DNA of 64,000 nucleotides from Candidatus Poribacteria bacterium (GTDB lineage Bacteria; Poribacteria; WGA-4E; WGA-3G), in NCBI GenBank assembly GCA_009841255.1, contig VXMD01000046.1, forward strand, positions 1-64,000. Direction: 5' to 3'. Of this stretch, positions 48,464-56,909 are shown in pieces; within the stretch, counting starts at the first letter, position 1; each line of letters starts with the position of its first letter. Made by a program: the position numbers and the translations under genes. A model generated the notes under the pieces. That model was not told the origin of the DNA and did no database searches. It saw nothing but the letters and a program-made list of their open reading frames with translations.

Positions 48464-49339
48464 ATGAACCTGCGCATAATAGAATGGCGCGCAGTCCAGG
48501 AAACCATCGTAAAAAAAATGGCATTATTGCAGTGTGGTAATTTAACACTTGAAGGAAAATCGAGTTCCGCCGTTGCGACTTACGTTCGCGTCAGAGAACT
48601 GGACCTTGTTTTCGATTTAGGCAGATGTCCGATGAATTTTATCGGCATCGGCAATGTTTTCATTTCTCATTTCCACCTCGATCACTATTTCGGGTTGCCT
48701 ATCTACATCAGTCAACGCTGGCTTGCGGGTATACCGCCGGGGAACATCTACGTCCCTTGGAGTGGGTCTAAGCAACTGATGCATATTCTCGATAGAATCT
48801 CAGCGTTGGATACCGGCAAGAGTTGGGCGTATCAAATTACACCGGTTCGGGTAGGTGATGAGATTCCGTTTCGGCAAAATTTAGTGGCACACATTCTGCC
48901 AAGCGATCATAGTGTCCCTGCTGTTTCTTATTTAATTTGTGAGGTGCGTAAGAAGCTCAAACCAGAGTTTCAGCATTTGTCAGGGCGTGACATCGCCGAA
49001 CTGAAACATTCGGGGGTTGAGATAACGACAGAGGTGCAATTGCCCTTAATTGCTTACTTAGGGGATACACGGCGTATTCCCCTTGATGCGCATCCATTAC
49101 TCAAGCAGTGCAAGGTCCTAATTTGCGAATGCACATTCATCCTACCGGAACATCGGGTGCGTGCGAAGCGGACCATGCATCTACATCTTGAGATGTTACC
49201 CTCAATTTTAGCGGATATTGAGAGCGAACACATCGTCTTGACTCACTTCTCCCGCCGTTATACACCTGAACTTATTCGACAAAAGGTTTTCAACTACTTA
49301 CCACCGTCGGAACGTTCTCGCGTTCAACTCTTTCTCTAA
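48464..49339 (+). CDS. metallo-beta-lactamase-fold hydrolase, RNase Z-like
   Basis: The chain (291 residues from ATG 48464) has the metal motif FISHFHLDHYFGLP (HxHxDH) at about 67-80, then ILPSDHSVPAVSYLI (fourth His), YLGDTRRI (bridging Asp) and IVLTHFSRRY (last His). CTFILPEHR and the HLHLE block fit RNase Z/ElaC-type enzymes that trim tRNA 3' ends, although the usual GTxxxxP N-terminus is replaced by GNLTLEGKSSSAVATYVRV, so the substrate may differ. ATG 48518 (MALLQCGN) could be the real start, as the family domain begins there. Confidence 0.75.
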   Translation: MNLRIIEWRAVQETIVKKMALLQCGNLTLEGKSSSAVATYVRVRELDLVFDLGRCPMNFIGIGNVFISHFHLDHYFGLPIYISQRWLAGIPPGNIYVPWSGSKQLMHILDRISALDTGKSWAYQITPVRVGDEIPFRQNLVAHILPSDHSVPAVSYLICEVRKKLKPEFQHLSGRDIAELKHSGVEITTEVQLPLIAYLGDTRRIPLDAHPLLKQCKVLICECTFILPEHRVRAKRTMHLHLEMLPSILADIESEHIVLTHFSRRYTPELIRQKVFNYLPPSERSRVQLFL

Positions 49340-49353
49340 TGTGAGACGGCATT

Positions 49354-50352
49354 CTACTGAGTCCCTGCCCGTTCCATGTAAAGATGTGTTGTCAGGAGTG
49401 CCCAGATGGGCGCTAATACCGCATTTGTTAGTGTGTATACGGTAACCATCGCCGCGATTGCCCAAATAGGGACCTGCTGTAAAGTGATTTGGACATGATT
49501 CCCAAAAAAGAGACCGACGAATTTCCCTGATAGCAGTACTTCGCGTAGCAGCACGAATTCAGGTGCGGCGGCAGAAAACAGCAGCAACGTTAAACCGAGA
49601 ACCGCGATCCTAAACACCGTTGTCCCTAAAACAAGCAATAGGTACATACTAAAAAACCGACCCCATGCCCCTCTAACGAGCGCGCTACTCCGACGAAACG
49701 CAGCGATCACCGACAAATTCTCAATAATGATACACTGATTGTACAGACTCCATTTTACCAAAAAATAAGTGATAGGAATACTGGGAAGCAATACGAACAG
49801 AAAAATTGACCCAGAAAATCCAATGAATGTCCCATCTTCTAATAGCAACATAAGAAGCAAAACAACAATCGCGCCAATACACAGTAAGAATGCTCCTATC
49901 AAAGCACATCCACTTAAAATATGCCAGATTTTCGGGCGGGTCTTTAGCCAAGCTTCACGAGAAGGGACAGCTACGCCACGATGGTAATGAACTATAATCA
50001 AAGCGAGCGGACACATCGCTAACCATAGAAAACCGATATGGGTGGCACTTCCATCGATGGCTTTTACATTTGTCGGCTTGGGAGATGGCTGAGAGGTTTC
50101 ACTGGAGTGATCAGAGACTGCTGAGGGCACTGCTTTGATTCCAGTTGATGTACTAAAAGTCCATTGGGCTGTCTCCGGTGCCCCGAATTTGAAAAAGAGA
50201 AACCAAAATATGAGGCTAAAAACAATAAGGGGTAGCATCACGCGCCAGAACAGACCGAAATGATTCCGATATTCTCGAAATATCGTTGACATAAGTCCGG
50301 ACCGCTGTGGCACGGAAGCGGTGTTACCCGTGTTTTCCAAAACGTCCTGCAT
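49354..50352 (-). CDS. multi-spanning membrane protein of unknown function
   Basis: This 332-residue protein has about six hydrophobic segments. TM1 follows GLFWRVMLPLIVF; a Ser/Pro-rich loop of about 45 residues (VPSAVSDHSSETSQPSPKPT) comes next, then TM segments near 105-125, 145-170, 180-205, 225-260 and 285-315. VIAAFRRSSALVRGAWGRFF resembles the amphipathic helix seen in glycerophosphodiester-phosphodiesterase-type membrane domains and DUF975-like proteins. No catalytic motif is present. ATG 50352 is chosen because AGGAAATAAAACC precedes it; the longer frame has no signal there. It follows the TPR lipoprotein gene in the same direction. Confidence 0.6.
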   Translation of the reverse strand: MQDVLENTGNTASVPQRSGLMSTIFREYRNHFGLFWRVMLPLIVFSLIFWFLFFKFGAPETAQWTFSTSTGIKAVPSAVSDHSSETSQPSPKPTNVKAIDGSATHIGFLWLAMCPLALIIVHYHRGVAVPSREAWLKTRPKIWHILSGCALIGAFLLCIGAIVVLLLMLLLEDGTFIGFSGSIFLFVLLPSIPITYFLVKWSLYNQCIIIENLSVIAAFRRSSALVRGAWGRFFSMYLLLVLGTTVFRIAVLGLTLLLFSAAAPEFVLLREVLLSGKFVGLFFGNHVQITLQQVPIWAIAAMVTVYTLTNAVLAPIWALLTTHLYMERAGTQ

Positions 50353-50417
50353 GGTTTTATTTCCTATCTGTAGGGTGAACTTCAGACAAGCCTGCAAAGG
50401 TGTGGTGTCGGGTAGTG

Positions 50418-50550
50418 TATGTAGAGGCGAGTCTCCAAGCGATTCATTTTTGTGAATCTATGCTCGGAGATCTCACTCTACAGCACACGACCGATCACTC
50501 TTCTACTAAAGCGGTATAGGGAAACCGAGGTATAGGAGGGGGGTTTCCCT
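50418..50550. repeat. REP-like long hairpin and a second hairpin downstream of the TPR gene
   Basis: An imperfect 20-bp stem (about 50422-50483) encloses a perfect GATTCA/TGAATC inner stem, and its right arm CTCGGAGATCTCACTCTACA is related to the GATTCGGAGATCCCTCCTAC repeat. A second stem AGGGAAACC/GGTTTCCCT (50518-50550) ends 12 bases before the TPR stop and may act as its terminator. Confidence 0.55.
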
Positions 50551-50561
50551 AAAAATTGGAA

Positions 50562-51953
50562 TTAACTGCCGGGATTGGAACTGGCATCCTGGTCAGACGT
50601 TCCGGCTTCTTGCTCCTCGTAGAACTTGTATCCATCTTCGTCTTGGTCAAGTTCATACTGACGGACAATCTGCTCTGCTTCGCGAAGATAGGGTGTATCT
50701 CCCTTTGTAATGCTCATATAGGCTTTGAAGCCTTCATAAGCAGATCCGAATTCCCGGATGGACCGATAACAAACCGCCTGTTGGTAAACGGCTTCGTTTC
50801 GCCATACAGACTCCGGCGCGTTTTCAAACAGATTGTTATATGCATCAATCGCACGTTCGTACTCACCATTTTGTTGATAAAGGGTGCCGGTCCGATACAA
50901 TGCATCTGCCGAGGCGAATTTCTTATGCGATAGGTCTCTCGCCAACGTCTTGTAAGCATTAATAGCACGCGGGAAGTTGCGAAGTTTTTCCCAGTTCCCG
51001 GCGATCTGCTGGAAATTTTGGACGACCTGATCGCTATATCCCATCACCCACATATCGGCAGGGGTAATTTTCCGTCCAGTTTTTTGGTATTCGACTGCTT
51101 TCTTATTGCGAAACTTATTAATTTCATCCATTAGAAAACTAATCTCTACCAGGATTTCATTGGTTTGCTTCAGGAGCGTTCCAGCCTGCGAAGCTTCATA
51201 AGAATCTGGAAACTTCTCAGCAACTGCGACATAAGCGGGCCAACCGCCTCGATAGTCGAAAAGGGTGTAGAAATAGACGTTCCCCACCTGGAACTGTGCC
51301 TGCGCAGCTTTGGCATGTTCAGGAAACTCTTCCACCATTCGCTCGTAATTGCGGATGGCTTCGGTATAATTTTCTAAACTTTCATAAGCACGCGCCACTT
51401 CGTAGAGTGCCTCTGCAGCAATGTTAAAGGTCTCATCTGTTGGCGAATTATCGTAAATCGCTTTGTAGTTTTGGTATTCAGCCCGCTTTGCCTTAATAAT
51501 CTCGCGGTTCTTTCGAATATTCGCCGTACCGCTTTTCGCTTCGTTTGCGTAATATCCGGTGGGATCTAACGTGACAATAGCTTGATAATGCTCAACCGCT
51601 TTATCCCAATCATAGCGGCGCTTATAGATTTTGGCGATCTGGTAGTGCGAGCGCTGTGCCCACTTCCCTTTCGTATCGCGTTCAATGACCTCTGAATAGA
51701 GGGCTATCGCTCTATCGTAAAGTTCTTGTTGCCTCTGGCGATTCTCCTCCATCTTTTCTGGATCATCATTGCGCACTTCCATGGTTTCTGCCTCGTCAAA
51801 CGCAGTGTCGGCGTTTTGGAGCTTGGCACCGAGCGGGATAATGCTCATGCCACCTGTGCACCCGATAATCGTCCCAGCGAGAAAAACGAGGGCAAGCATG
51901 AGAAGATGGGTTCGGTCTATTCGGAGACCGAAGCCGTGTGTGAAACGGTTCAT
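50562..51953 (-). CDS. tetratricopeptide-repeat lipoprotein
   Basis: This 463-residue exported lipoprotein has the lipobox FLAGTIIGC near residue 32. At least six TPR units follow in two arrays: ALYSEVIERDTKGKWAQRSHYQIAKIYKRR, DKAVEHYQAIVTLDP and YTEAIRNYERMVEEFPEHAKAAQ in the first; RAINAYKTLARDL, YERAIDAYNNLFENAPESVW and GSAYEGFKAYMSI in the second (longer units quoted in parts). The TPRs resemble BamD/YbgF proteins that aid outer-membrane assembly or cell-wall work, but length and layout differ, so no exact role is claimed. The C-terminus is acidic (DEDGYKFYEEQEAG). A promoter lies at 52043-52070 on its strand. Confidence 0.8.
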   Translation of the reverse strand: MNRFTHGFGLRIDRTHLLMLALVFLAGTIIGCTGGMSIIPLGAKLQNADTAFDEAETMEVRNDDPEKMEENRQRQQELYDRAIALYSEVIERDTKGKWAQRSHYQIAKIYKRRYDWDKAVEHYQAIVTLDPTGYYANEAKSGTANIRKNREIIKAKRAEYQNYKAIYDNSPTDETFNIAAEALYEVARAYESLENYTEAIRNYERMVEEFPEHAKAAQAQFQVGNVYFYTLFDYRGGWPAYVAVAEKFPDSYEASQAGTLLKQTNEILVEISFLMDEINKFRNKKAVEYQKTGRKITPADMWVMGYSDQVVQNFQQIAGNWEKLRNFPRAINAYKTLARDLSHKKFASADALYRTGTLYQQNGEYERAIDAYNNLFENAPESVWRNEAVYQQAVCYRSIREFGSAYEGFKAYMSITKGDTPYLREAEQIVRQYELDQDEDGYKFYEEQEAGTSDQDASSNPGS

Positions 51954-52042
51954 TGTGAGTCCTCCTTAGGAAAATAGAAATGTGCCGGTATATTTTCAGC
52001 CAGAACGACATAACCAACCGGCTCCCGTTCATTGTTAAGAAT

Positions 52043-52070
52043 ATTATACTAAATTTACGAAAAATGTCAA
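52043..52070 (-). promoter_or_regulatory. promoter of the TPR lipoprotein gene
   Basis: On the reverse strand TTGACA (52065-52070), 16 bases, TATAAT (52043-52048). Confidence 0.65.
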
Positions 52071-52301
52071 TTCTTTTTTAATTTTAAAAAATTCCGATCG
52101 GTTTGATTCTTGCTAAGGTTCGTGTTACATCCTAAAAATTACATCTACAGGCGGAAACAAACACAAACAGGAAAAACTTGACAAAACACTGCAAATATGT
52201 AAGAATTGCGTTTGCACAAAACGATTAACATCCCGCCGGCGGGATCACTCGTTCAACATAAATTTTTCCATGTGAAAATCAAACGTAACAGGGAGGAAAA
52301 C

Positions 52302-53204
52302 ATGGCGAATTCAGATTACAAAATTGGTGTTGTAGGGGTAGGCAGAATGGGGGCAAACATTGCCCGGCATCTCAATGACGAAGGGTTTGATGTTACGGCT
52401 GTGTACGATGTTGCAGGTGAACGCGCCCAGGAACTCGCAGCAGAAATCGGTGCAACAGCAACCGGAGAACTCGCGAAAGTTACAGGACTCGCAGACTATA
52501 TCATTACCGTGGTTACGGACGATGCGGCGATGCGAACAATTTTCTCTGACGATGCAGAGGACAGCCTGCTTCAAGGGGCGTCGGGCAAAGTCTTTATTAA
52601 CTGTGCCACAATTAGCCCCCAAGTCCACGTGGATGTTGAGCAACTCGCGGCGACGCACGGTGCTGAGACGCTTGAAGGATGTATGGCAAGTAGTATCACC
52701 CAAGCACGGGAAGGCACGCTCTACCTCATGTGCGGTGGTAAAAAGGAAACATTCGACAAAACCCGCGCAATTCTGGACTCAATGAGCATCTCGCTCCGTT
52801 ACATCGGTGAAGCCGGTCAGGCGGCACAAGTGAAAGCCCTCGTCAACATGGTAATGAATATCAATACGGCGGGTCTCGCTGAAGGGCTCGGTTTGGGTGC
52901 AGCACTTGGATTGGATTTGGAGATGCTGCAGGAAGTTTTCGCACAAACGGGTGCAAACTCCCGCGTCTTGGAAACCGACGGAGAAGACATGGAGGCACGC
53001 GATCATGAGTGTTATTTCTCATCTGCGCATGCATCCAAAGATTCAGGCATCGCGCTTGACTTGGCAAACGCCGCTGGTATTTCACTCCCACTCGCTCAGG
53101 CAACGAAGGCGCAGTACGATCGCATGATTGAACTCGGATTGGGTGATCTGGATAAGTCTGGTGTTGCTGAACTGACGTTCCCCGGACGGGGACCGGAGAA
53201 TTAA
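52302..53204 (+). CDS. NAD(P)-dependent beta-hydroxyacid dehydrogenase (3-hydroxyisobutyrate dehydrogenase family)
   Basis: This 300-residue oxidoreductase has the N-terminal Rossmann motif KIGVVGVGRMGANIARHL and VYDVAGERAQELA. Next come the family loop FINCATISPQVHVDVEQLAA and EGCMASSITQAREGTLYLMCGG, the equivalent of the DAPVSGG...A substrate loop. The catalytic Lys block is GQAAQVKALVNMVMNINTAGLAEGL. The C-terminal helices close the site. Members oxidise 3-hydroxyisobutyrate, tartronate semialdehyde or sulfonated analogues. ATG 52302 is supported by GGGAGG eight bases upstream. A TTGACA at 52178-52183 may be the -35 of its promoter. Confidence 0.88.
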   Translation: MANSDYKIGVVGVGRMGANIARHLNDEGFDVTAVYDVAGERAQELAAEIGATATGELAKVTGLADYIITVVTDDAAMRTIFSDDAEDSLLQGASGKVFINCATISPQVHVDVEQLAATHGAETLEGCMASSITQAREGTLYLMCGGKKETFDKTRAILDSMSISLRYIGEAGQAAQVKALVNMVMNINTAGLAEGLGLGAALGLDLEMLQEVFAQTGANSRVLETDGEDMEARDHECYFSSAHASKDSGIALDLANAAGISLPLAQATKAQYDRMIELGLGDLDKSGVAELTFPGRGPEN

Positions 53205-53293
53205 AAACGTCCGAGTCCTTAATCTTGGTCGCGAATTGACCAGAAACCTGCTCGAAATGAAATGGCGAGCAGCACGGAGGTCCATCAAAAACC

Positions 53294-54019
53294 ATGCTCA
53301 AAGGCGTCATCCTCGCAGGTGGGCTCGGTACCCGTTTGCATCCACTCACAAAAGTCACCAGTAAGCATCTCCTGCCTGTAGGCAACGAGCCGATGGTGTT
53401 TCATAGTATCAAGCAGCTCACGACCGCAGGCATCACCGATATCCTTATCGTGACGAATCCTGAGTACGTTGGAGACTTCGTGAAGGTTTTGGGGAGTGGA
53501 AATGATTTTGGATGTGAACTCACCTATCGAGTACAGGAGGAAGCCAAGGGCATTGCGCATGCGCTGGCGCTAGCAGAAGGGTTCGCTAGTGGTGGTAGAA
53601 TTGCTGTTTTGTTAGGTGACAACATCTTTGAAACCCCGATTCAACAGGCTGTTAATGACTTCCACGCACAACGGCAAGGGGCTCGCGTCTTACTCAAACG
53701 GGTCTCGGATCCAGAACGCTACGGCGTAGCGACGTTGAATGGGAGACATATCGTTGCGATAGAAGAGAAGCCGGAACATCCAGAAAGTGATTACGCGGTG
53801 GTAGGTGTCTATTTCTACGATGCGTCCGTGTTTGACATCATCCGTACAGTCAAACCTTCAGCACGCGGAGAATACGAGATCACTGCCGTCAACAACGTCT
53901 ATATTCAGCGCGGAGAACTTGAATACAGTCTTGTCCGCGGGAATTGGATTGACGCTGGAACTTTTGACTCGCTCACCGAAGCGCATCAGATCTTGCTGAA
54001 TTCCTCGGACTGGCAGTGA
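53294..54019 (+). CDS. sugar-1-phosphate nucleotidyltransferase (RmlA-like)
   Basis: This 241-residue enzyme activates a sugar phosphate with NTP. GVILAGGLGTRLHPLTKVTSKHLLPVGNEP is the pyrophosphorylase signature (given here as the RmlA-type AGGLGTRL and the K of SKHLLPVGN). VLLGDNIFE gives the metal Asp, EEKPEHPESDYAVVGVYFYD the sugar loop, and GNWIDAGTFDSLTEA the second metal Asp. Length fits the short RmlA group making dTDP- or UDP-sugars. It sits 116 bases before a GT2 glycosyltransferase gene on the same strand, consistent with one glycan pathway. ATG 53294 is preceded by GGAGGTCCATC. Confidence 0.88.
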   Translation: MLKGVILAGGLGTRLHPLTKVTSKHLLPVGNEPMVFHSIKQLTTAGITDILIVTNPEYVGDFVKVLGSGNDFGCELTYRVQEEAKGIAHALALAEGFASGGRIAVLLGDNIFETPIQQAVNDFHAQRQGARVLLKRVSDPERYGVATLNGRHIVAIEEKPEHPESDYAVVGVYFYDASVFDIIRTVKPSARGEYEITAVNNVYIQRGELEYSLVRGNWIDAGTFDSLTEAHQILLNSSDWQ

Positions 54020-54135
54020 GAGTGGTTGTCGGTTAACAGTTGTCAGTTGTTGGTTAAGAAGTCTTCTGTTTAGCCGAAGTCTCTTGTTACTGAAAACCGA
54101 TAACTCAAAGCGAAGCGAACTGAAAACCATTAAAA
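54020..54135. repeat. dispersed GTTATCGG/AACTGATAACC-type repeat
   Basis: GTTGTCGGTTAACAGTTGTC (54024-54043) and ACTGAAAACCGATAACTC (about 54091-54108) flank a TTAAGAAGTCTTC-like hairpin core. The copy ends ACTGAAAACCATTAAAAATG, where the final ATG (54136) is the next gene's start. Confidence 0.55.
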
Positions 54136-55365
54136 ATGAACGAAAAACCGATTCTATCCATTGTGGTTCCCGTCTACAACGAAGAAGAGAATGTTCGTCT
54201 GTTATTTGAAAAAATCCAAGCGGTTTGTGAGACGATCGGTGATCCTTATGAGGTGTTGTTCGTAGATGATGGGAGCCACGATAAGACGTTCGCGGTACTT
54301 TCGGAGTTGAGCAAACAGAAACCGCAGTTGGCAGTCATTCGGTTCCAGGAGAATGCTGGACAAACCGCGGCAATGGCAGCGGGTTTTGAGTTCGCGCGAG
54401 GGCAACGGATTATTAGTATGGACGGTGATTTGCAAAACGATCCAGCTGATATTCCGAAACTGCTCGAAAAATTGGACGAAGGCTACGATTTAGTGTGTGG
54501 ATGGCGGAAGGAACGACAGGATAAATTTTTGACGCGGCGTGTTCCATCCATCGTTGCGAACTGGATAATTGGCAAGGTAACAGGGGTTCCTATCCACGAC
54601 AACGGATGCTCACTTAAGGCGTACCAGGCATCCGTTATCAAGCAGGTCCCGCTCTATGGGGAGATGCACCGATTTATCCCTGCGATGTCTACAGTCGTAG
54701 GTGCGCGTATCGGTGAAATTGTTGTCACACATCACCCACGCCGTTTCGGGAAAAGCAAGTACGGGCTCGGTAGGGTATGGCGCGTGATGCTGGATATTCT
54801 CGCTTTCAAGTTTATCATCTCTGTCTTTTCATCGCGTCCGAACCCACAAAAACCCACACTGCGACGGCGGTTGTCAAATGTTCTTTTTCGTCCGAAACAG
54901 CGGGCTTTTCGCGTCGCGGCGTTTCTTAGCCTCCCCTTCTTCGTGTTGGGACGTGTTTTGTTCGGAAGTGCTAACGTTATGGCACTGAGTGGCTTCGGGT
55001 TAGCGATAGCTTTACTGATGCTTGGATGGATAACAGAGAATAGGATTCAGCACGCTAAAAAAGATTCAACCCCGTTAGATGTGCTTACACGTTTTTTTGC
55101 GTTTCGATGTAAGCGGAGACCTATCCGGTTTTTTGGACCTATTGGCGTGGGGTTGCTCGGACTCGGTGGTATCTTCTGTACGGGCTGGGTAACCCAGCCC
55201 GTACCACCTATCAACGCTCTTTTGCTGAAAAATCTGGATGTTGGGTTATCGAATCTGAGTGCTGTTTTTATCCTCGGTGGTATCTTTATATTCTGTTTTG
55301 GTTTGTTTGGTGAACTCATCGCTTATGCCAACGCAAAACGGGTAAAAGACTACACGATTCTTTAA
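54136..55365 (+). CDS. family 2 glycosyltransferase, polyprenyl-phosphate type, with C-terminal membrane region
   Basis: This 409-residue protein has a GT-A domain (1-220) with LSIVVPVYNEEENVRLLFEK, VDDGSHDKTFAVL, MDGDLQNDPADIPKL (DxD-type metal site) and CGWRKERQDKFLTRRVPS, NDNGCSLKAYQ-like text (HDNGCSLKAY). These match DPM1/GtrB-like enzymes that load a sugar onto undecaprenyl phosphate. After the domain come at least four hydrophobic segments (about 265-290, 295-310, 340-360, 375-395). A charged linker RRRLSNVLFRPKQRAFR splits off the first pair. The start ATG has no Shine-Dalgarno but the CATTAAAAATG context. Confidence 0.88.
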   Translation: MNEKPILSIVVPVYNEEENVRLLFEKIQAVCETIGDPYEVLFVDDGSHDKTFAVLSELSKQKPQLAVIRFQENAGQTAAMAAGFEFARGQRIISMDGDLQNDPADIPKLLEKLDEGYDLVCGWRKERQDKFLTRRVPSIVANWIIGKVTGVPIHDNGCSLKAYQASVIKQVPLYGEMHRFIPAMSTVVGARIGEIVVTHHPRRFGKSKYGLGRVWRVMLDILAFKFIISVFSSRPNPQKPTLRRRLSNVLFRPKQRAFRVAAFLSLPFFVLGRVLFGSANVMALSGFGLAIALLMLGWITENRIQHAKKDSTPLDVLTRFFAFRCKRRPIRFFGPIGVGLLGLGGIFCTGWVTQPVPPINALLLKNLDVGLSNLSAVFILGGIFIFCFGLFGELIAYANAKRVKDYTIL

Positions 55366-55523
55366 TTTTACCTTGTGGGTGGATAACGCACGTTGTTTCT
55401 CCGCAAGGAAAAATTAAAAGTGGGTAGCCCATAATGAAATGGAGGGGTTTTTGCTTGGGTATTTCTTCAGATATAAGCAACGCACCTACAAGTCGAAATG
55501 GCGTTGTTTCTCCGCAAGGCAAA
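55366..55523 (+). repeat. two copies of the start-site element before the class V aminotransferase
   Basis: TTTCTCCGCAAGGAAAAATT (55398-55417) and TTTCTCCGCAAGGCAAAATT (55507-55526) flank GTAGCCCATAATGAAATGGA and TTTTTGCTTGGG. A reversed, weaker copy (TTTTACCTTGTGGG) follows the GT2 stop. The duplication suggests recombination between copies. Confidence 0.65.
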
Positions 55524-56648
55524 ATTAAAAAGTGGCGGCGTGAATTTCCGGTAACCGAAACCTACATCTATATGAATCATGCAGGTGTTGCTCCATTGTC
55601 GCGTCGGGTGCGAAACGCTATGACAGCCTTTATAGAGGATGCGACTCTGAACGGTGCCGTGAATGCCGAACAGTGGGCAGAAACGGCTGAGGACTGTCGC
55701 AGGGCGGCAGCACAACTCATCAATGCCGATACCACAGAAGTCGCATTCATGAAGAATACGACACAAGGTATCCTCATTGCAGCCAACGGTATCGATTGGC
55801 GAGAAGGGGACAATGTCGTCACAACAGCGGTCGAATTTCCTGCCAATATCTATCCGTGGTGGAGTTTGAAAGAACGCTACGGTGTTCAGACGCGCATGGT
55901 GCCGGAGCGAGACGGATGCATTCATATTGAAGATATTACTTCGGCGATCGATGCACGTACACGGGCTTTGACGATCAGCCATGTAGAGTTCGCCTCCGGT
56001 TTCCGGAACGATATTCAGGCACTTGGAGATCTGTGCCGAGCACACAATATTTGGTTCATCGTTGATGCCATTCAAAGCCTCGGCGCGATTGACGTGGATG
56101 TGAAATCTTGTAACGTTGATATTCTGGCAGCCGACGGACACAAGTGGTTGCTGGCACCGGAGGGCGCGGCGATTTTCTATTGTGCCGACGAAAAACGCGA
56201 GCGGTTAATCAATACGAATGTGGGTTGGTCGAGTGTTGTAAACCCGCACGACTTTCTTGATTACGATTTAACCCAAAAACCGGACGCAACCCGTTTTGAG
56301 GAAGGTTCTTACAACAGCGTCGGACTCTATGGGCTTAAGGCAGCGATTGACTTACTCCTTGACATCGGTATCTCTACAATCGAAGCGAGTGTTTTGGAAC
56401 TCACGAAACGTTTAATAGGCGGATTGGAAGCCAAAGGCTACCGTGTCAATACACCGAAAGCAGATTCGGATCGAGCGGGGATTGTCATTTTTGAAAGCGA
56501 GCGGCATACACCTTCTGAAATTTATGAGAAACTCCACGCTGAAGATATAATTACAGCAGAACGTGGAAGCGGGGTCAGGGTCTCCCCTCATTTTTACAAT
56601 ACGACATCTGAAGTCGAACGTCTCCTTGAAGTTTTACCTGACCTGTAA
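55524..56648 (+). CDS. class V PLP aminotransferase (isopenicillin N epimerase / cysteine desulfurase-like)
   Basis: This PLP enzyme has YIYMNHAGVAPLS at its N-terminus, TTQGILIAANG, ISHVEFASGFRNDI, FIVDAIQSLGAIDVDV (Asp to the pyridine N), ILAADGHKWLLAPEGAAI with the Schiff-base Lys, and RFEEGSYNSVGLYGLKAAI. These fit the EgtE/selenocysteine-lyase-like branch of class V. The exact reaction is open. With the ATT at 55524 as start, the chain is MKKWRREFPVTETYIYMN, a normal family N-terminus. The nearest conventional start, ATG 55434, would add 30 residues translated from repeat DNA. AAGG lies four bases before the ATT. Confidence 0.8.
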   Translation: MKKWRREFPVTETYIYMNHAGVAPLSRRVRNAMTAFIEDATLNGAVNAEQWAETAEDCRRAAAQLINADTTEVAFMKNTTQGILIAANGIDWREGDNVVTTAVEFPANIYPWWSLKERYGVQTRMVPERDGCIHIEDITSAIDARTRALTISHVEFASGFRNDIQALGDLCRAHNIWFIVDAIQSLGAIDVDVKSCNVDILAADGHKWLLAPEGAAIFYCADEKRERLINTNVGWSSVVNPHDFLDYDLTQKPDATRFEEGSYNSVGLYGLKAAIDLLLDIGISTIEASVLELTKRLIGGLEAKGYRVNTPKADSDRAGIVIFESERHTPSEIYEKLHAEDIITAERGSGVRVSPHFYNTTSEVERLLEVLPDL

Positions 56649-56690
56649 TTTTAACAGCAATTAAGGCGCGGCCAACTTCCATCCAAACCC

Positions 56691-56909
56691 GTAGCCTGCA
56701 ACAATACGCAGAAACGCCCAAGCAAAAACACGCAGGCGGATATGAGGAAGTAACTTGAGAGTCTTAATACCTGTAATTTCTCCGCAAGGTATAATTAAAA
56801 AACATTAAACCAAACCCGTAGCCTGCAACAACGGCGCAGGCGGATATGAGGAAGTAACTTGAGAGTCTTAATACCTGTAATTTCTCCGCAAGGTATAATT
56901 AAAAAACCT
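56691..56909 (+). repeat. tandem-duplicated composite repeat before the lipoprotein gene
   Basis: Unit 1 (56691-56803) and unit 2 (56818-56909) both run from GTAGCCTGCAACAA through CGCAGGCGGATATGAGGAAG to TCCGCAAGGTATAATTAAAA. The last 80 bases are identical. Unit 1 has an extra ACGCAGAAACGCCCAAGCAA insert. Confidence 0.75.
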
